DNA of 38,926 bases from Oscillospiraceae bacterium (GCA_009786445.1 WQTE01000013.1:1-38926); one strand, 5' to 3'. Positions 17,481 through 31,739 are shown, counted from the stretch's first letter. The notes: generated by a model not told the origin, from the letters alone. Made by a program: numbers and translations.

Positions 17481-18333
17481 TTACCTCTTCCTTCTGTTTA
17501 CGTTTTCTCTTATCTTTATCGTCTGCGCTGATTATCTCTGCCTTGAGAAGTTTTTCGAGCGTTTCGCTGTTAAGGCTGCGCTTTAACATTCCGTCAATTG
17601 CCACTGAGATTGCCCCGGTTTGCTCAGAAACTATAACAATTACTGCATCGCTGCGCTCACTGAGCCCGATGCCCGCACGATGCCGCATACCCAGTTCTTT
17701 ACCCAGTGCATAATTTGTCGAAAGCGGAAGCATACACGCCGCGGCGAGGAGTTTGTCCTCACGCAAAATCAACGCTCCATCGTGTAGCGGAGAATTATCA
17801 TAGAAAATGTTTTGTATGAGCTCTGATGACACGTTTGCGTTTATCTCCACACCCGTACCGACAAAATCGTTCAGCCCTACATTTCGTTCTATTACAATGA
17901 TAGCTCCGGTCTGCGTTTTTGCCATGGCTATGGATGCTGCGACAACCTTCTTAATGGAATCCTCGAGTTTTTCATACTTACCTCTTTTGCGAAATATATT
18001 GCCTAACCTGGTTGTGCCCATACGCTCAAAGAGTTTTCGTATCTCCGGTTGGAACAGTATTACAACAACGATAAGTCCCATCTGAACGACTTGCCTTAAG
18101 AGGTAAGACAAGATGTTCATGTTGAAGAAATTAGCAAGCCATGCAAGCCCCAGAATAAAAAGCAGACCTTTTATGACACTGCTGGCATTGGTTTTCTGCA
18201 TAAAGTTGAGGGTGCGGTATATCAAAAAGGCTATTATGAGAATATCCACCGCATCCCAGATTCCAAAAGTAACCCTGAGCGGCGCTAAAGTTCCTATTAT
18301 TTGATCTATTATGTCTCGTACAGCTTCTCTCAT
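17473..18333 (-). CDS. cdaA: membrane diadenylate cyclase CdaA
   Basis: 286 residues. Three N-terminal membrane segments (roughly 25-110) are followed by a DAC domain with the catalytic motifs DGALILRED and GMRHRAGIGLSE. It joins two ATP into c-di-AMP, which controls potassium and osmolyte uptake and wall homeostasis. The C-terminal tail is short and basic. It is coupled to cdaR by an 8-base overlap and follows ispF by 42 bases. Confidence 0.95.
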   Translation of the reverse strand: MREAVRDIIDQIIGTLAPLRVTFGIWDAVDILIIAFLIYRTLNFMQKTNASSVIKGLLFILGLAWLANFFNMNILSYLLRQVVQMGLIVVVILFQPEIRKLFERMGTTRLGNIFRKRGKYEKLEDSIKKVVAASIAMAKTQTGAIIVIERNVGLNDFVGTGVEINANVSSELIQNIFYDNSPLHDGALILREDKLLAAACMLPLSTNYALGKELGMRHRAGIGLSERSDAVIVIVSEQTGAISVAIDGMLKRSLNSETLEKLLKAEIISADDKDKRKRKQKEEVNV

Positions 18334-18375
18334 GAAAAATATCCTTTATAGCAGATGATGCAACAATAGTATAGC

Positions 18376-18870
18376 CTAAATTGCTAAATTTTGCAAATTC
18401 TTTTCTGTAAGCAAAACAACTGCTGTTGCGGATATTCCCGAGCCGTCTCCGGTGAAGCCCAGGTTCTCTTCAGTGGTAGCTTTTACACTTATGTCATTTA
18501 TCGGAGCAGACAATGCCGCAGCCAGCATCTCTCGCATCCTAAAAATGTAACCCGAAAGATACGGAGTCTCTAAAACTATTGTAATATCAGCGTTGACCAG
18601 TGAATAGCCGTGTGAGTCTATCAGCGAATATGTCTGTTTTAAAAGTTCAATGCTGTTTGCATCTTTCCACTTGTCATCTGTGGGCGGAAAATGTGTGCCG
18701 ATATCGCCGAGTGCCAATGCGCCGAGCATTGCATCAATAAGTGCATGAACAGGAACGTCTGCATCCGAGTGCCCATCGGGACCAAAATCGGACGGAATCT
18801 CTACACCACATAAAATGCACTTTCGTCCTTGTTTTAACTTATGTACATCATAGCCATGCCCAATTCTCAT
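18376..18870 (-). CDS. ispF: 2-C-methyl-D-erythritol 2,4-cyclodiphosphate synthase
   Basis: 164 residues, standard length. It begins MRIGHGYDVHKL (metal ligands Asp8 and His10), has GHSDADVPVHALIDA, and ends with the KATTEENLGFTGDGSGI active-site segment. It is the fifth step of the MEP isoprenoid pathway. It follows ispD by 31 bases. Confidence 0.96.
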   Translation of the reverse strand: MRIGHGYDVHKLKQGRKCILCGVEIPSDFGPDGHSDADVPVHALIDAMLGALALGDIGTHFPPTDDKWKDANSIELLKQTYSLIDSHGYSLVNADITIVLETPYLSGYIFRMREMLAAALSAPINDISVKATTEENLGFTGDGSGISATAVVLLTEKNLQNLAI

Positions 18871-18901
18871 TTTCTACCTCATGTCATTGTCAGTTTGCAT
18901 A

Positions 18902-19627
18902 TTATCTGTCTGATGTAATAACCGCTTGTGCAAAAATCAAATCCTCCGGGTTCGTTATTTTTATGTTCTTGTGTGACCCCTCTACTATATGAACCGTAGC
19001 ACCGATAATCTCTGCTGCCTGACAGTCATCGGTTAAGGGTATTGATTTTTTAACGGCATTTGTGAGTGCAGCTTTAATGATTTCTGCTCTGAAAATCTGC
19101 GGGGTCTGAATTTCATACAGGGTTTCTCTATCAACGGTCTCAGCGATAACACCACCCTGCACTCTTTTGACCGTCGGAGAAACTTTAACAGCGGGTGCAG
19201 CGGCGTGAAATTTTGCCGCAGTAGTGATGGTCTTGTCTATCAGCTTTTTATCTATACACGGTCTGGCGCCGTCATGTATGGCAATCAGCTTTGCTTTGTT
19301 TGACACCGCAAAAACTCCACTTACGACGGAGTCCGTTCTGGTGGCACCGCCGGCAATTATCTTTGTGGTCTTACGGTACCCGCCATGCTTGCAGAGAGCA
19401 CCAATTTGCTCAAACTTATCTTCTCTTGTAACTATGATAATCTCGCTTATGAGAGTCGAGTTCTCAAACGCTTCGATTGTGTAGGCGAGAACCGGCTTAT
19501 CGTTAATTAAATGAAATAGTTTATCCTCCCCTTTGCATCTTTGTGATAATCCGGCTGCTACTATCACAACACTGCAAGTGGGAGGTTTTTTTGAAGATAT
19601 TTTCTTAATCGAAAAAAAAGCAGACAT
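18902..19627 (-). CDS. ispD: 2-C-methyl-D-erythritol 4-phosphate cytidylyltransferase
   Basis: 241 residues. The nucleotidyl-transferase signature VVAAGLSQRCKGEDKLF, the IHDGARPCI motif and SIPLTDDCQAAE identify IspD, which makes CDP-methylerythritol from MEP and CTP. Upstream by 10 bases is carD, and ispF follows; carD-ispD-ispF is a common clostridial and bacillar arrangement. Confidence 0.95.
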   Translation of the reverse strand: MSAFFSIKKISSKKPPTCSVVIVAAGLSQRCKGEDKLFHLINDKPVLAYTIEAFENSTLISEIIIVTREDKFEQIGALCKHGGYRKTTKIIAGGATRTDSVVSGVFAVSNKAKLIAIHDGARPCIDKKLIDKTITTAAKFHAAAPAVKVSPTVKRVQGGVIAETVDRETLYEIQTPQIFRAEIIKAALTNAVKKSIPLTDDCQAAEIIGATVHIVEGSHKNIKITNPEDLIFAQAVITSDR

Positions 19628-19637
19628 AACACACTAT

Positions 19638-20120
19638 CTAAGCCATAGCCATGGAAGCGTTGAGCTGTGATTCAACTTCTTCGTATGTCAGTTTCTTTGA
19701 CAAAACTATCTCAGAGATTAAAATCTGCTTTGCGGAGTGAAGCATTTTGCGCTCACCCGTTGACAGGCCTTTTTCTGAATCTCTTGACATCAGACCTTTG
19801 ACCACTCGTGCCACTTCAAGCAAATCACCGCTCTTTATCCGCTGCATATTTTCTCTGTAACGCCTGTTCCAATTTGAAGTCATCTCTACATCGATTTCGC
19901 AAATTGATGCCATAAGCTCGTCGGCAGCTCCTGCATCAACAATAGGGCGTACTCCAATTTGCTCAGTGCTTTCGGTAGGAATCATAACCACCATTCCACC
20001 GGCAGGCATCTTTAAAATATAGTATAGCCTCGTGCAACCATTCATATTCTTTTCTTCGATACTGTCAATGACACCCGCACCGTGCATAGGGTGGGCTATC
20101 ATATCACCGATACGAAACAT
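19638..20120 (-). CDS. CarD/CdnL-family RNA polymerase-binding regulator
   Basis: 160 residues. The N-terminal Tudor-like domain (MFRIGDMIAHPMHGAGVIDSI) binds the RNA polymerase beta subunit. The C-terminal helical domain has the conserved NWNRRYRENMQRIKSGD and the RDSEKGLSTGERKML segment that contacts promoter DNA. CarD stabilises open complexes at rRNA and other promoters in several phyla. It is the first gene of the carD-to-priA unit, with its own promoter. Confidence 0.92.
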   Translation of the reverse strand: MFRIGDMIAHPMHGAGVIDSIEEKNMNGCTRLYYILKMPAGGMVVMIPTESTEQIGVRPIVDAGAADELMASICEIDVEMTSNWNRRYRENMQRIKSGDLLEVARVVKGLMSRDSEKGLSTGERKMLHSAKQILISEIVLSKKLTYEEVESQLNASMAMA

Positions 20121-20173
20121 AAGTAGACCATTCCTTTGTTATTTTGTGAGAAACCTGATACTCCCCTAAGCCC

Positions 20174-20203
20174 ATTATACACCTTAACATGCAGTAAAAT
20201 CAA
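20174..20203 (-). promoter_or_regulatory. promoter for the carD-ispD-ispF-cdaA-cdaR-yicC-remA-gmk-rpoZ-priA unit
   Basis: On the minus strand TTGATT (20198-20203) and a perfect TATAAT (20174-20179) are separated by 18 bases. It sits about 50 bases before carD. No further promoter or terminator was noticed inside the roughly 8-kb unit, and several genes overlap. Confidence 0.6.
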
Positions 20204-20343
20204 GCATTTATGAATATTTTATTTATTATGTTTGAAAACCGGACATATTTTGTGTGCTCTTTTTTACGCAAGCACAATATAGCCGATATTTTAGGATTTA
20301 TCGGGCTGATTGTACTTGGAAATAAAAGCATAGTTACGGCACT

Positions 20344-22428
20344 TTATCGGCGCTTTCCACCAATAATTTCTTCCTGAATAGACCTTGGAAGCTCCAAATA
20401 GTGGCTGGGTTCCATTGTAAAGTTGCCTCTGCCTTGTGTGTGTGAGCGTAAATTTGTGGCATAGCCAAACATCTCAGAAAGCGGAACAAGCGAGTCGATT
20501 TGTGCTGCACCGTTTTTTGTGTCCATCCCCGTAATCTGACCGCGCCTTGAATTTATATCGCCCATTACATCGCCCATATAATCTTCGGGCACAGTAACAA
20601 TGACTTTCATAATAGGTTCGAGCAATACAGGGTCGGCTTTTGCCATTGCCTCTTTAAAGGCCATACTGCCGGCTATCTTGAACGCCAGTTCGGATGAGTC
20701 AACTTCGTGGAAAGACCCGTCAAACAAGTTGACCTTAACATCAACAACCTGATAACCTGCAAGAGTACCTGCCGTCATAGCGCCCTGGATGCCTTCATCA
20801 ACTGCGGGAATATATTCTTTCGGGATAACGCCGCCCTTTATGGTATCTGTGAATTCATACCCGGCTCCGGATTCATTCGGCTCAATAGTAATTTTAACAT
20901 GAGCAAACTGACCCTTACCACCCGTTTGCCTTGCATTCCTTACATCAACAGTGGCAGAGCTTCGGATAGTCTCTTTGTAAGAAACTTGTGGTTTACCAAC
21001 ATTTGCCTCAACCCTAAATTCACGAAGAAGCCTGTCAACAATAATCTCCAGATGAAGTTCACCCATGCCTGCGATAATCGTCTGCCCGGTTTCACTATCG
21101 GTATAAGTTCTGAATGTGGGGTCTTCTTCAGTGAGTTTTGAGAGAGCATTACCCATCTTCTCTTGACCTGCTTTAGTTTTTGGCTCAATAGCAATCTGAA
21201 TTACCGGTTCAGGGAATTCCATGGATTCAAGGATAATCTGTTTTTTCTCATCACAGAGTGTATCACCGGTTGTTGTGCCTTTAAGACCCACAGCAGCAGC
21301 TATGTCACCTGCATACACCTGATTTATATCCTCACGATGATTTGAGTGCATTTGAAGAATGCGCCCAAGCCTCTCCTTACGACCTTTTGTAGAGTTGTAA
21401 ACCATAGACCCCGTGGTTACTGAGCCCGAATAAACCCTGAAAAACGACAACTTCCCAACATGAGGATCCGTCTCAATCTTAAAAGCAAGTGCAGAGAACG
21501 CAGCCTCGTCAGACGGAGGTCTGCTGTCCTCTTTCCCGGTGTGTGCGTGAGTACCGATAATATCAGGCACATCAACAGGCGAAGGTAAATAATCAACTAT
21601 AGCATCTAACAGCTTCTGAATCCCCTTATTTCTGTATGAAGTACCGCACACAACAGGTATAATGTCAAGTTCAAGCGTAGCTTTACGAATAGCCGCTCTG
21701 AGCTTTTCTACGGGGATTTCCTCTTCACCGATAAATGCTTCCATTATCTCATCATCATAATCGGAAACAGCCTCAATGAGCTTAGAACGATATTCATTTG
21801 CAATTTCCATCATATCATCGGGAATAGGCTCGATACGCATATCTTTACCGAGGTCATCGTAATAGACATCTGCAATCATCTCAACCAGGTCAACAATGCC
21901 TTTAAATTCGGACTCTGAACCAATCGGAAGCTGAATTGGCACAGCATTGGCTTTGAGCCTGTTGTGAACCATATTAATAACATTTTGAAAATCCGCACCG
22001 ACAATATCCATCTTATTTATATAGATGATTCGCGGCACACCATAGTGGTCAGCTTGCCGCCACACAGTCTCTGATTGCGGCTCAACACCGCCCTTGGCAC
22101 ACATAACGGCAACAGAGCCGTCAAGCACACGTAAAGACCTCTCCACTTCCATGGTAAAGTCTACATGCCCGGGAGTGTCGATAACATTGATGCGATGGTT
22201 GTTCCAAAAACAAGTAGTAGCAGCGGAAGTAATTGTTATGCCACGTTCCTGTTCCTGCGGCCGCCAGTCCATCGTAGCCGCACCTTCATGGACCTCACCG
22301 AGTTTATAAGTACGTCCCGTATAAAACAGAATTCTCTCTGTTGTAGTTGTCTTTCCTGCGTCAATATGAGCCATAATGCCGATATTGCGCGTCCTCTCTA
22401 ATGGATATTCCCGTGGCATAAAGCTCAC
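20344..22428 (-). CDS. fusA: elongation factor G
   Basis: 694 residues, the usual length. GTPase motifs are [21 protein letters not shown] and NKMD. Domains II to V follow with the conserved end region [17 protein letters not shown] drives ribosomal translocation and, with RRF, recycling. It is the last gene of this str operon; tuf, often next, is not present, and carD lies downstream. Confidence 0.98.
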   Translation of the reverse strand: MSFMPREYPLERTRNIGIMAHIDAGKTTTTERILFYTGRTYKLGEVHEGAATMDWRPQEQERGITITSAATTCFWNNHRINVIDTPGHVDFTMEVERSLRVLDGSVAVMCAKGGVEPQSETVWRQADHYGVPRIIYINKMDIVGADFQNVINMVHNRLKANAVPIQLPIGSESEFKGIVDLVEMIADVYYDDLGKDMRIEPIPDDMMEIANEYRSKLIEAVSDYDDEIMEAFIGEEEIPVEKLRAAIRKATLELDIIPVVCGTSYRNKGIQKLLDAIVDYLPSPVDVPDIIGTHAHTGKEDSRPPSDEAAFSALAFKIETDPHVGKLSFFRVYSGSVTTGSMVYNSTKGRKERLGRILQMHSNHREDINQVYAGDIAAAVGLKGTTTGDTLCDEKKQIILESMEFPEPVIQIAIEPKTKAGQEKMGNALSKLTEEDPTFRTYTDSETGQTIIAGMGELHLEIIVDRLLREFRVEANVGKPQVSYKETIRSSATVDVRNARQTGGKGQFAHVKITIEPNESGAGYEFTDTIKGGVIPKEYIPAVDEGIQGAMTAGTLAGYQVVDVKVNLFDGSFHEVDSSELAFKIAGSMAFKEAMAKADPVLLEPIMKVIVTVPEDYMGDVMGDINSRRGQITGMDTKNGAAQIDSLVPLSEMFGYATNLRSHTQGRGNFTMEPSHYLELPRSIQEEIIGGKRR

Positions 22429-22461
22429 ATCCTCCTAGTTAAAATAATTTTTCGCCCACAA

Positions 22462-22515
22462 TACGGGACGGGCAAGCCCGTCCCGTACGACAAACCCATT
22501 ATCCACCGGGTTTGT
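22462..22515. repeat. two hairpins in the rpsG-fusA spacer
   Basis: TACGGGACGGGC (22462-22473) and GCCCGTCCCGTA (22476-22487) are exact inverted repeats around AA. Right beside it ACAAACCC (22490-22497) pairs with GGGTTTGT (22508-22515). The GC-rich palindrome differs sharply from the surrounding AT-rich spacer and looks like an inserted dispersed repeat. In the mRNA it would form a very stable stem between two essential translation genes. Confidence 0.75.
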
Positions 22516-22527
22516 GGTAATATATTA

Positions 22528-22998
22528 TTACCAGCGATAGTGTGCAAACGCCTTGTTGGAGTCTGCCATTTTGTGTGTGTCCTCGCGCTTTTTGACTGCG
22601 GCACCGACACTGTTTGAAGCATCAAGAATTTCGCCTGCAAGTCTCTCTCTCATGGTCTTTTCATTTCTGGCTCTGGCGTAGTTGGTAAGCCAGCGCAGAC
22701 CAAGAGCTTCACGCCTTTCAGCTCTAACTTCGATAGGTACTTGATAAGTAGCACCACCGACACGGCGAGCTTTAACTTCAAGTGTTGGCATTATATTCTC
22801 AAGTGCTGCGATAAAGACATCCAGAGGATCCTTCTCGGACTTATTCTTAACGATGTCAAACGCACCATAGACAACCTTTTGGGCAACACCTTTTTTACCG
22901 TCCAGCATTATGCTGTTGACCAGTCTTGTGACGATTACCGAATTATACATCGGATCGGGTAAGACCTCTCGTTTGGGTACACTGCCTCTTCTGGGCAT
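22528..22998 (-). CDS. rpsG: 30S ribosomal protein S7
   Basis: 156 residues from the ATG at 22998, 6 bases after GGAGGG; an upstream in-frame codon at 23019 overlaps that ribosome binding site and is rejected. It begins [20 protein letters not shown] and has the typical [16 protein letters not shown] and [14 protein letters not shown] end. S7 nucleates assembly of the 30S head. The rpsL-rpsG spacer (115 bases) holds only small palindromes. Confidence 0.97.
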   Translation of the reverse strand: MPRRGSVPKREVLPDPMYNSVIVTRLVNSIMLDGKKGVAQKVVYGAFDIVKNKSEKDPLDVFIAALENIMPTLEVKARRVGGATYQVPIEVRAERREALGLRWLTNYARARNEKTMRERLAGEILDASNSVGAAVKKREDTHKMADSNKAFAHYRW

Positions 22999-23113
22999 TA
23001 TGCTTCCCTCCTTCAACAAAAATTGATTTCATAGGTACTCCGGGCAAAAATAGACCCGGTTTATGCCGCACGAAGATATATATTGCATCTCATGCTAAGC
23101 ATAAGTTTAATAA

Positions 23114-23533
23114 CTACTTCGCGCCCTTTGGCTTCTTAGCGCCATACTTCGATCTGCTTTGACCTCGACCTTCAACGCCCTGTGTGTCAAGTGAACCACG
23201 TACAATATGGTAACGAACACCCGGCAAGTCTTTTACACGACCGCCGCGAATCATTACAACGGAGTGCTCTTGAAGGTTATGACCAACACCCGGAATATAA
23301 GCAGTTACTTCATGACCGTTTGTAAGTCTGACACGAGCGATTTTGCGAAGCGCAGAGTTGGGCTTTTTCGGAGTTGCAGTTCTGACCGCAGTACAAACAC
23401 CGCGTTTTTGTGATGAGGCCAAATCAGTCTCAGTATTTTTGAGAGTGTTCAGACCCTTTTGCATAGCCGGTGAAGTTGACTTGTACGTAAGTTTTTTCCT
23501 GCCCTTCCTGACAAGTTGATTAAACGTAGGCAT
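23114..23533 (-). CDS. rpsL: 30S ribosomal protein S12
   Basis: 139 residues. It contains the decoding-centre segments [11 protein letters not shown] and [13 protein letters not shown] with wild-type Lys at the positions where streptomycin-resistance changes usually occur. AAGGAGGA lies a few bases before ATG. The L7Ae-like gene that often separates rpoC from rpsL in Firmicutes is absent; the 119-base spacer has no ORF. Confidence 0.98.
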   Translation of the reverse strand: MPTFNQLVRKGRKKLTYKSTSPAMQKGLNTLKNTETDLASSQKRGVCTAVRTATPKKPNSALRKIARVRLTNGHEVTAYIPGVGHNLQEHSVVMIRGGRVKDLPGVRYHIVRGSLDTQGVEGRGQSRSKYGAKKPKGAK

Positions 23534-23652
23534 ATTCTTCCTCCTTCCCTTAAAAATTTATATCAATGAATCACAAAGCGATTCAAAAATACTAACGTTT
23601 CCGGCACATATAGGTCGATTAGTAATCTCCCTCACAGCCATACTCGAAGCGG

Positions 23653-27255
<3,603 letters not shown>

Positions 27256-30200
27256 TTAACCCTCCTCCTTTATATCATCAAGTTCAATTAATGGTTCATT
27301 ACCTTGCAGAGCGGCTTCAAGCTCACTTTCAAGGTCTTCATCAAGGTTTAAATCGTCATCATCGAAAACGCCTACAGCATCATCGGAGCCCTCATCGTCT
27401 TGTCCCAGATCTCCGTCTAATCCATCTTCTATCTCACGGACGGAGTATCCGTGAGAAACGAAGCTTTCATCTGTGCTGCTGTATTCATTTTCATCGGTAT
27501 AAGATTCTGTGTTGTCGTCGCCATCTTCGCCTTTAAGGTCTATTTTCATACCACGTTCATCTAAAACCCTGACATCGAGACAGAGCGACTGGAGCTCTTT
27601 GACGAGAACCTTAAATGATTCGGGAACACCGGGCTTTGGAATATTATGACCTTTGACAATGGCTTCGTAGGTTCTGACCCTGCCTGTGACGTCATCAGAT
27701 TTTACCGTGAGAATTTCCTGAAGTGTATAAGCTGCACCATAAGCCTCCAGAGCCCAAACTTCCATCTCTCCGAAACGCTGACCGCCAAACTGTGCCTTAC
27801 CTCCGAGCGGCTGTTGCGTAACAAGGCTGTACGGACCTGTAGATCTGGCGTGAATCTTATCATCTACAAGATGGTGGAGTTTTAGGAAGTAAACATAACC
27901 AACCGTGACAGGATTGTCAAACGGTTCACCTGTACGCCCGTCATAGAGGATGCTTTTGCCGTCCTCGCTGAGTCCTGCATGACCCAGAGTGTCCCAGATA
28001 TCCTGCTCATTTGCGCCGTTGAAAATCGGGGTCGCGACTTTCCAGCCAAGTGTTTTTGCAGCATATCCGAGGTGAACCTCCAGTACCTGACCGATGTTCA
28101 TGCGAGATGGAACACCAAGAGGATTGAGGATAATATCAAGAGAAGTACCATCAGGCATAAACGGCATATCTTCCTTTGGAAGTATGCGTGATACAACGCC
28201 TTTGTTACCGTGGCGTCCCGCCATCTTATCGCCTACGCTTATTTTTCTCTTGTGAGCTATGTAACAGCGGACAACCATGTTGACACCGGGGTTGAGTTCA
28301 TCGCCATTTTTACGGGTAAAGACGTTGACATCAACAACAATGCCACTCTCACCGTGCGGAACCTTTAGCGAAGTATCTCTGACTTCGCGTGCCTTTTCGC
28401 CAAAGATGGCGCGCAGCAGACGTTCCTCGGGAGTTAAATCGGTTTCGCCTTTGGGTGTGACTTTCCCGACCAATATATCCCCTGCATGAACCTCGGCACC
28501 AATGCTAATAATGCCTCTTTCATCCAGATAACGCAGTGCATCTTCACCGACACCGGGGATATCACGGGTAATTTCTTCAGGACCGAGTTTAGTATCGCGG
28601 GCATCAATTTCATGCTCTTCAATATGGATGGATGTGAATACATCATCCGTGGCAAGGCGTTCGTTTATCAGTATGGCATCCTCATAGTTGTACCCTTCCC
28701 AGGTCATGAAACCTACGAGTATGTTTTTACCGAGAGAAATCTCACCATCACATGTTGACGGACCATCCGCTATAACTTCATGTTTCTCCACACGGTCACC
28801 GACATTTACAATTGGGCGCTGAGTTGTACAAGTGCCCTGATTACTACGGGCAAACTTAGTCAGCTCGTGGTCAACTGTTCCGAGATTGGAGTCATCGTAC
28901 TTGACTTTGATATGTGTGGATGAAACGTATGTGACCTCACCGTCTCCGGGTGCGGCTAAAACAACCGTTGAATCCACCGCACATTTATGTTCGATACCCG
29001 TCGCAACGATAGGCGCTTCGGGGATGAGCAGCGGTACTGCCTGACGTTGCATATTCGCACCCATGAGCGCACGGTTTGCATCGTCGTTCTCAAGAAACGG
29101 AATCATCGCCGTGGCAACTGAAACCATCATACTCGGAGACACGTCTATAAAGTCTATCATATCCCTGTTAACTTCGATAATCTCATCGCGGTGACGGCAA
29201 GTGATACGCTCGTTTTGAAGATAACCTTGCGCATCAACAGGCTCTGTCGCTTGGGCTATGTTAAACTGGTCTTCCATATCAGCCGTAAGGTAGATAATCT
29301 CGTCAGTGACCCGCATCTGCTCTTTGTCTACTTTTCTAAACGGAGCAATCATGAAGCCGTATTCGTTGACACGTGCATAAGATGCAAGGTATGAAATAAG
29401 ACCAATGTTCGGACCCTCGGGTGTTTCTATCGGACACATACGCCCATAATGACTGTAATGAACGTCACGGACGTCAAAACTTGCACGTTCACGTGAAAGA
29501 CCACCCGGTCCCAGAGCAGAGAGACGCCGCTTATGCGTAAGTTCGGCAAGCGGGTTTGTCTGATCCATAAATTGCGATAGCGGCGATGAACCAAAAAACT
29601 CTTTTACAGCCGCAGTCACAGGTCTGATATTTATGAGTGATTGCGGAGTTATTATATCGAGGTCTTGGAGAGTCATTCTTTCGCGAATAACACGCTCCAT
29701 GCGAGAAAAACCTACACGAAACTGGTTCTGAAGAAGCTCGCCAACACTGCGAAGCCGTCTGTTGCCAAGATGATCTATATCATCAGGATGACCAATACCG
29801 TACGCAATGCAGTTAAGGTAATTTACCGAGGCGAAAATATCATCGGCAATCAGATGCTTTGGAATCAAGAGATCGACATTATCACGGATGGCATCACGAA
29901 GTTCATCCCCGGAAAACTTTTCAAGCAAGTCACGAAGTACGACAAAGCGCACTTTCTCTTTGATATCCAGTTCTTTCAGTGGGTCGAAATCAACGAATCC
30001 ATCAAGATATACCATGCCGTTTGAAAAAACTTTAACTTCACGCCCATCGACTGTTACGTATACATCATTTACCCCGCAACTTTCTATTTCGCGTGCGCGT
30101 TTTTCTGTAAGCTGCTCTCCTGCTTCGGCAATAATTTCTCCGGTCATCGGGTTTGCAACGGGATATGCTAAGGTCTGACCAACGAGTCTTGACCAAAGGG

Positions 30201-31092
30201 CAAGTTTTTTGTTGAATTTATATCGTCCGACTGTTGAGATATCGTAGCGTCTGGAATCGAAAAACAGATTTGTAAGCAGTGTTTGAGCACTCTCAACTGT
30301 AGGTGGGTCGCCGGGGCGCAGTCTCTTATAGAGTTCAATAAGTGCTTCATCAGATCTCGTGCACGCATCTTTTTCCAGAGTCGCCGCGATGCGTTCATCG
30401 TTTCCGAATATGTTAAGCAGCTCTGCATTGCTCTCCGCGCCATTTTCCGCACCCGCCGCAGCGATACCGGAATAAGGTTCCTCGCTGGGTCTGCCAATTG
30501 CACGTAAAAGCCAAGTGACGGGAAGTTTTCTGTTTTTATCAACACGCACATAAAAACCATCCGAAGGATCTGTCTCGTATTCAAGCCAAGCACCTCTGTA
30601 TGGTATAAGTGTTGCCGAATATATGGTGGATGCGGTTTTGATATCGGTTTTCTTTTCGTAATAAACACTTGGCGAGCGAATAATCTGCGATACAACAACA
30701 CGCTCCGCACCATTAATAATAAAGGTGCCGGCATTTGTCATTATCGGGAAATCACCCATGAAGATTTCCTGTTCTTTTATCTCCTCGGTGTCTTTGTTAC
30801 GCAAACGGACACTCACCTTTATAGGTGCAGCATACGTAGTATCTCTGGCTTTACATTCTTCAATGGAATATTTAGGGTTGTCATTCATGTTGTAGTCAAT
30901 GAAGCTCAATTCGAGATTACCCGAATGATCTACTATTGATCCGACATCATGAAACACTTCGCGAAGCCCTGTATCAAGAAACCAGTTATATGAATGCTTT
31001 TGAATCTCAAGGAGATTCGGCATATCAAGGATTTCTTCGGTCTTTGCGTAACTTTTGCGCAGAGTCTTTCCGTAGAGAATATCTTTTGGCAT
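27256..31092 (-). CDS. rpoB: RNA polymerase beta subunit
   Basis: 1278 residues from the ATG at 31092 (GGGAG 8 bases upstream); a TTG five codons earlier is rejected. It begins [20 protein letters not shown]. The rifampicin pocket reads [17 protein letters not shown] and LSALGPGGL, the drug-sensitive form. Conserved beta motifs such as [15 protein letters not shown] and [21 protein letters not shown] are intact. The C-terminus carries an unusually long acidic tail of about 90 residues after the normal end of the fold. Usually rplJ-rplL precede rpoB; here a short intergenic region with its own promoter does. Confidence 0.98.
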   Translation of the reverse strand: MPKDILYGKTLRKSYAKTEEILDMPNLLEIQKHSYNWFLDTGLREVFHDVGSIVDHSGNLELSFIDYNMNDNPKYSIEECKARDTTYAAPIKVSVRLRNKDTEEIKEQEIFMGDFPIMTNAGTFIINGAERVVVSQIIRSPSVYYEKKTDIKTASTIYSATLIPYRGAWLEYETDPSDGFYVRVDKNRKLPVTWLLRAIGRPSEEPYSGIAAAGAENGAESNAELLNIFGNDERIAATLEKDACTRSDEALIELYKRLRPGDPPTVESAQTLLTNLFFDSRRYDISTVGRYKFNKKLALWSRLVGQTLAYPVANPMTGEIIAEAGEQLTEKRAREIESCGVNDVYVTVDGREVKVFSNGMVYLDGFVDFDPLKELDIKEKVRFVVLRDLLEKFSGDELRDAIRDNVDLLIPKHLIADDIFASVNYLNCIAYGIGHPDDIDHLGNRRLRSVGELLQNQFRVGFSRMERVIRERMTLQDLDIITPQSLINIRPVTAAVKEFFGSSPLSQFMDQTNPLAELTHKRRLSALGPGGLSRERASFDVRDVHYSHYGRMCPIETPEGPNIGLISYLASYARVNEYGFMIAPFRKVDKEQMRVTDEIIYLTADMEDQFNIAQATEPVDAQGYLQNERITCRHRDEIIEVNRDMIDFIDVSPSMMVSVATAMIPFLENDDANRALMGANMQRQAVPLLIPEAPIVATGIEHKCAVDSTVVLAAPGDGEVTYVSSTHIKVKYDDSNLGTVDHELTKFARSNQGTCTTQRPIVNVGDRVEKHEVIADGPSTCDGEISLGKNILVGFMTWEGYNYEDAILINERLATDDVFTSIHIEEHEIDARDTKLGPEEITRDIPGVGEDALRYLDERGIISIGAEVHAGDILVGKVTPKGETDLTPEERLLRAIFGEKAREVRDTSLKVPHGESGIVVDVNVFTRKNGDELNPGVNMVVRCYIAHKRKISVGDKMAGRHGNKGVVSRILPKEDMPFMPDGTSLDIILNPLGVPSRMNIGQVLEVHLGYAAKTLGWKVATPIFNGANEQDIWDTLGHAGLSEDGKSILYDGRTGEPFDNPVTVGYVYFLKLHHLVDDKIHARSTGPYSLVTQQPLGGKAQFGGQRFGEMEVWALEAYGAAYTLQEILTVKSDDVTGRVRTYEAIVKGHNIPKPGVPESFKVLVKELQSLCLDVRVLDERGMKIDLKGEDGDDNTESYTDENEYSSTDESFVSHGYSVREIEDGLDGDLGQDDEGSDDAVGVFDDDDLNLDEDLESELEAALQGNEPLIELDDIKEEG

Positions 31093-31160
31093 CAACTTCA
31101 CTCCCAATTAAAACAGTTTCGACACTCACGGTAGCGTTGTTATGTTTTCAAAATACCGTA

Positions 31161-31189
31161 TTGACAAAATGCAACATTACTGATATCAT
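31161..31189 (+). promoter_or_regulatory. plus-strand promoter reading toward the TPR-like gene
   Basis: TTGACA (31161-31166) and TATCAT (31184-31189) are separated by 17 bases. Start near 31196 would give a leader of about 130 bases before the gene at 31329. It faces the rpoB promoter. Confidence 0.5.
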
Positions 31190-31238
31190 GAATTCGTTAG
31201 CTATGGAGTTTTGTCCATATTTTTGCACACAACTTACT

Positions 31239-31266
31239 ATTCTAACACAACCGACGACAATGTCAA
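31239..31266 (-). promoter_or_regulatory. promoter of rpoBC-rpsL-rpsG-fusA
   Basis: On the minus strand TTGACA (31261-31266) and TAGAAT (31239-31244) are separated by 16 bases. Start near 31232 gives a leader of about 140 bases before rpoB. It replaces the upstream rplKAJL promoters that usually serve rpoB. Confidence 0.6.
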
Positions 31267-31328
31267 GAATTTTTTTCAAAGAAGTGTTTGAGCTTCTTTT
31301 TGCTTTTTAGTTGAGGATTTGACACACC

Positions 31329-31565
31329 ATGAATAATAACGATAATGACATGAAAATAGATGATTTGAGCAACTTAGGTAACTTAGCCTCCATCGATGAT
31401 CTTATTGATGAAGCCTCTGTCGCAACCGACAAAGGCGATTACGAAGCTGCGCTTCGCGGGTTTGAGCAGGCGCTTAATGCCACTCAAAAAATCTTCGGAG
31501 ACAACATCGAGCTCAAGGAATTAAAGCACAGAATTGCAGAAGTAAAAGAGCTGCTGGGTGAATAA
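31329..31565 (+). CDS. small TPR-like protein
   Basis: 78 residues. The first 20 are acidic and Asn/Asp-rich. Residues 22-78 contain one helix-turn-helix resembling a tetratricopeptide repeat (ASVATDKGDYEAALRGFEQA). GAGGA precedes the ATG by about 11 bases. No membrane segment. It lies between the rpoB promoter and tRNA-Val. A protein-interaction role is plausible from the repeat, but no partner is known. Confidence 0.65.
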   Translation: MNNNDNDMKIDDLSNLGNLASIDDLIDEASVATDKGDYEAALRGFEQALNATQKIFGDNIELKELKHRIAEVKELLGE

Positions 31566-31600
31566 GACAAATTAACTGGCAAATTAACTGCATTTTCTTA

Positions 31601-31629
31601 TTGACAAGAGTTTTCAGGTTTAGTATAAT
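31601..31629 (+). promoter_or_regulatory. consensus promoter of tRNA-Val
   Basis: TTGACA (31601-31606), 17 bases, TATAAT (31624-31629): both boxes match the sigma-A consensus exactly. The tRNA begins 27 bases after the -10 box. Confidence 0.85.
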
Positions 31630-31656
31630 TGCACTTGCCTTTTCGGTAGGCTTTTT

Positions 31657-31732
31657 GGGAGCATAGCTCAGCTGGGAGAGCACATGCCTTACAAGCATGG
31701 GGTCACTGGTTCAAGCCCAGTTGTTCCCACCA
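31657..31732 (+). tRNA. tRNA-Val (anticodon TAC)
   Basis: 76 bases with acceptor GGGAGCA paired to TGTTCCC, a D-arm (GCTC...GAGC), an anticodon arm with loop CTTACAA, a TTCAAGC T-loop and an encoded CCA end. Its own promoter and terminator make it a single-gene unit. Confidence 0.95.
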
Positions 31733-31739
31733 CAGGAAG

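Noticed and set aside
20707..21141. 144-codon plus-strand frame inside fusA
   Set aside because: Complement of a conserved EF-G coding region; no initiation signals.
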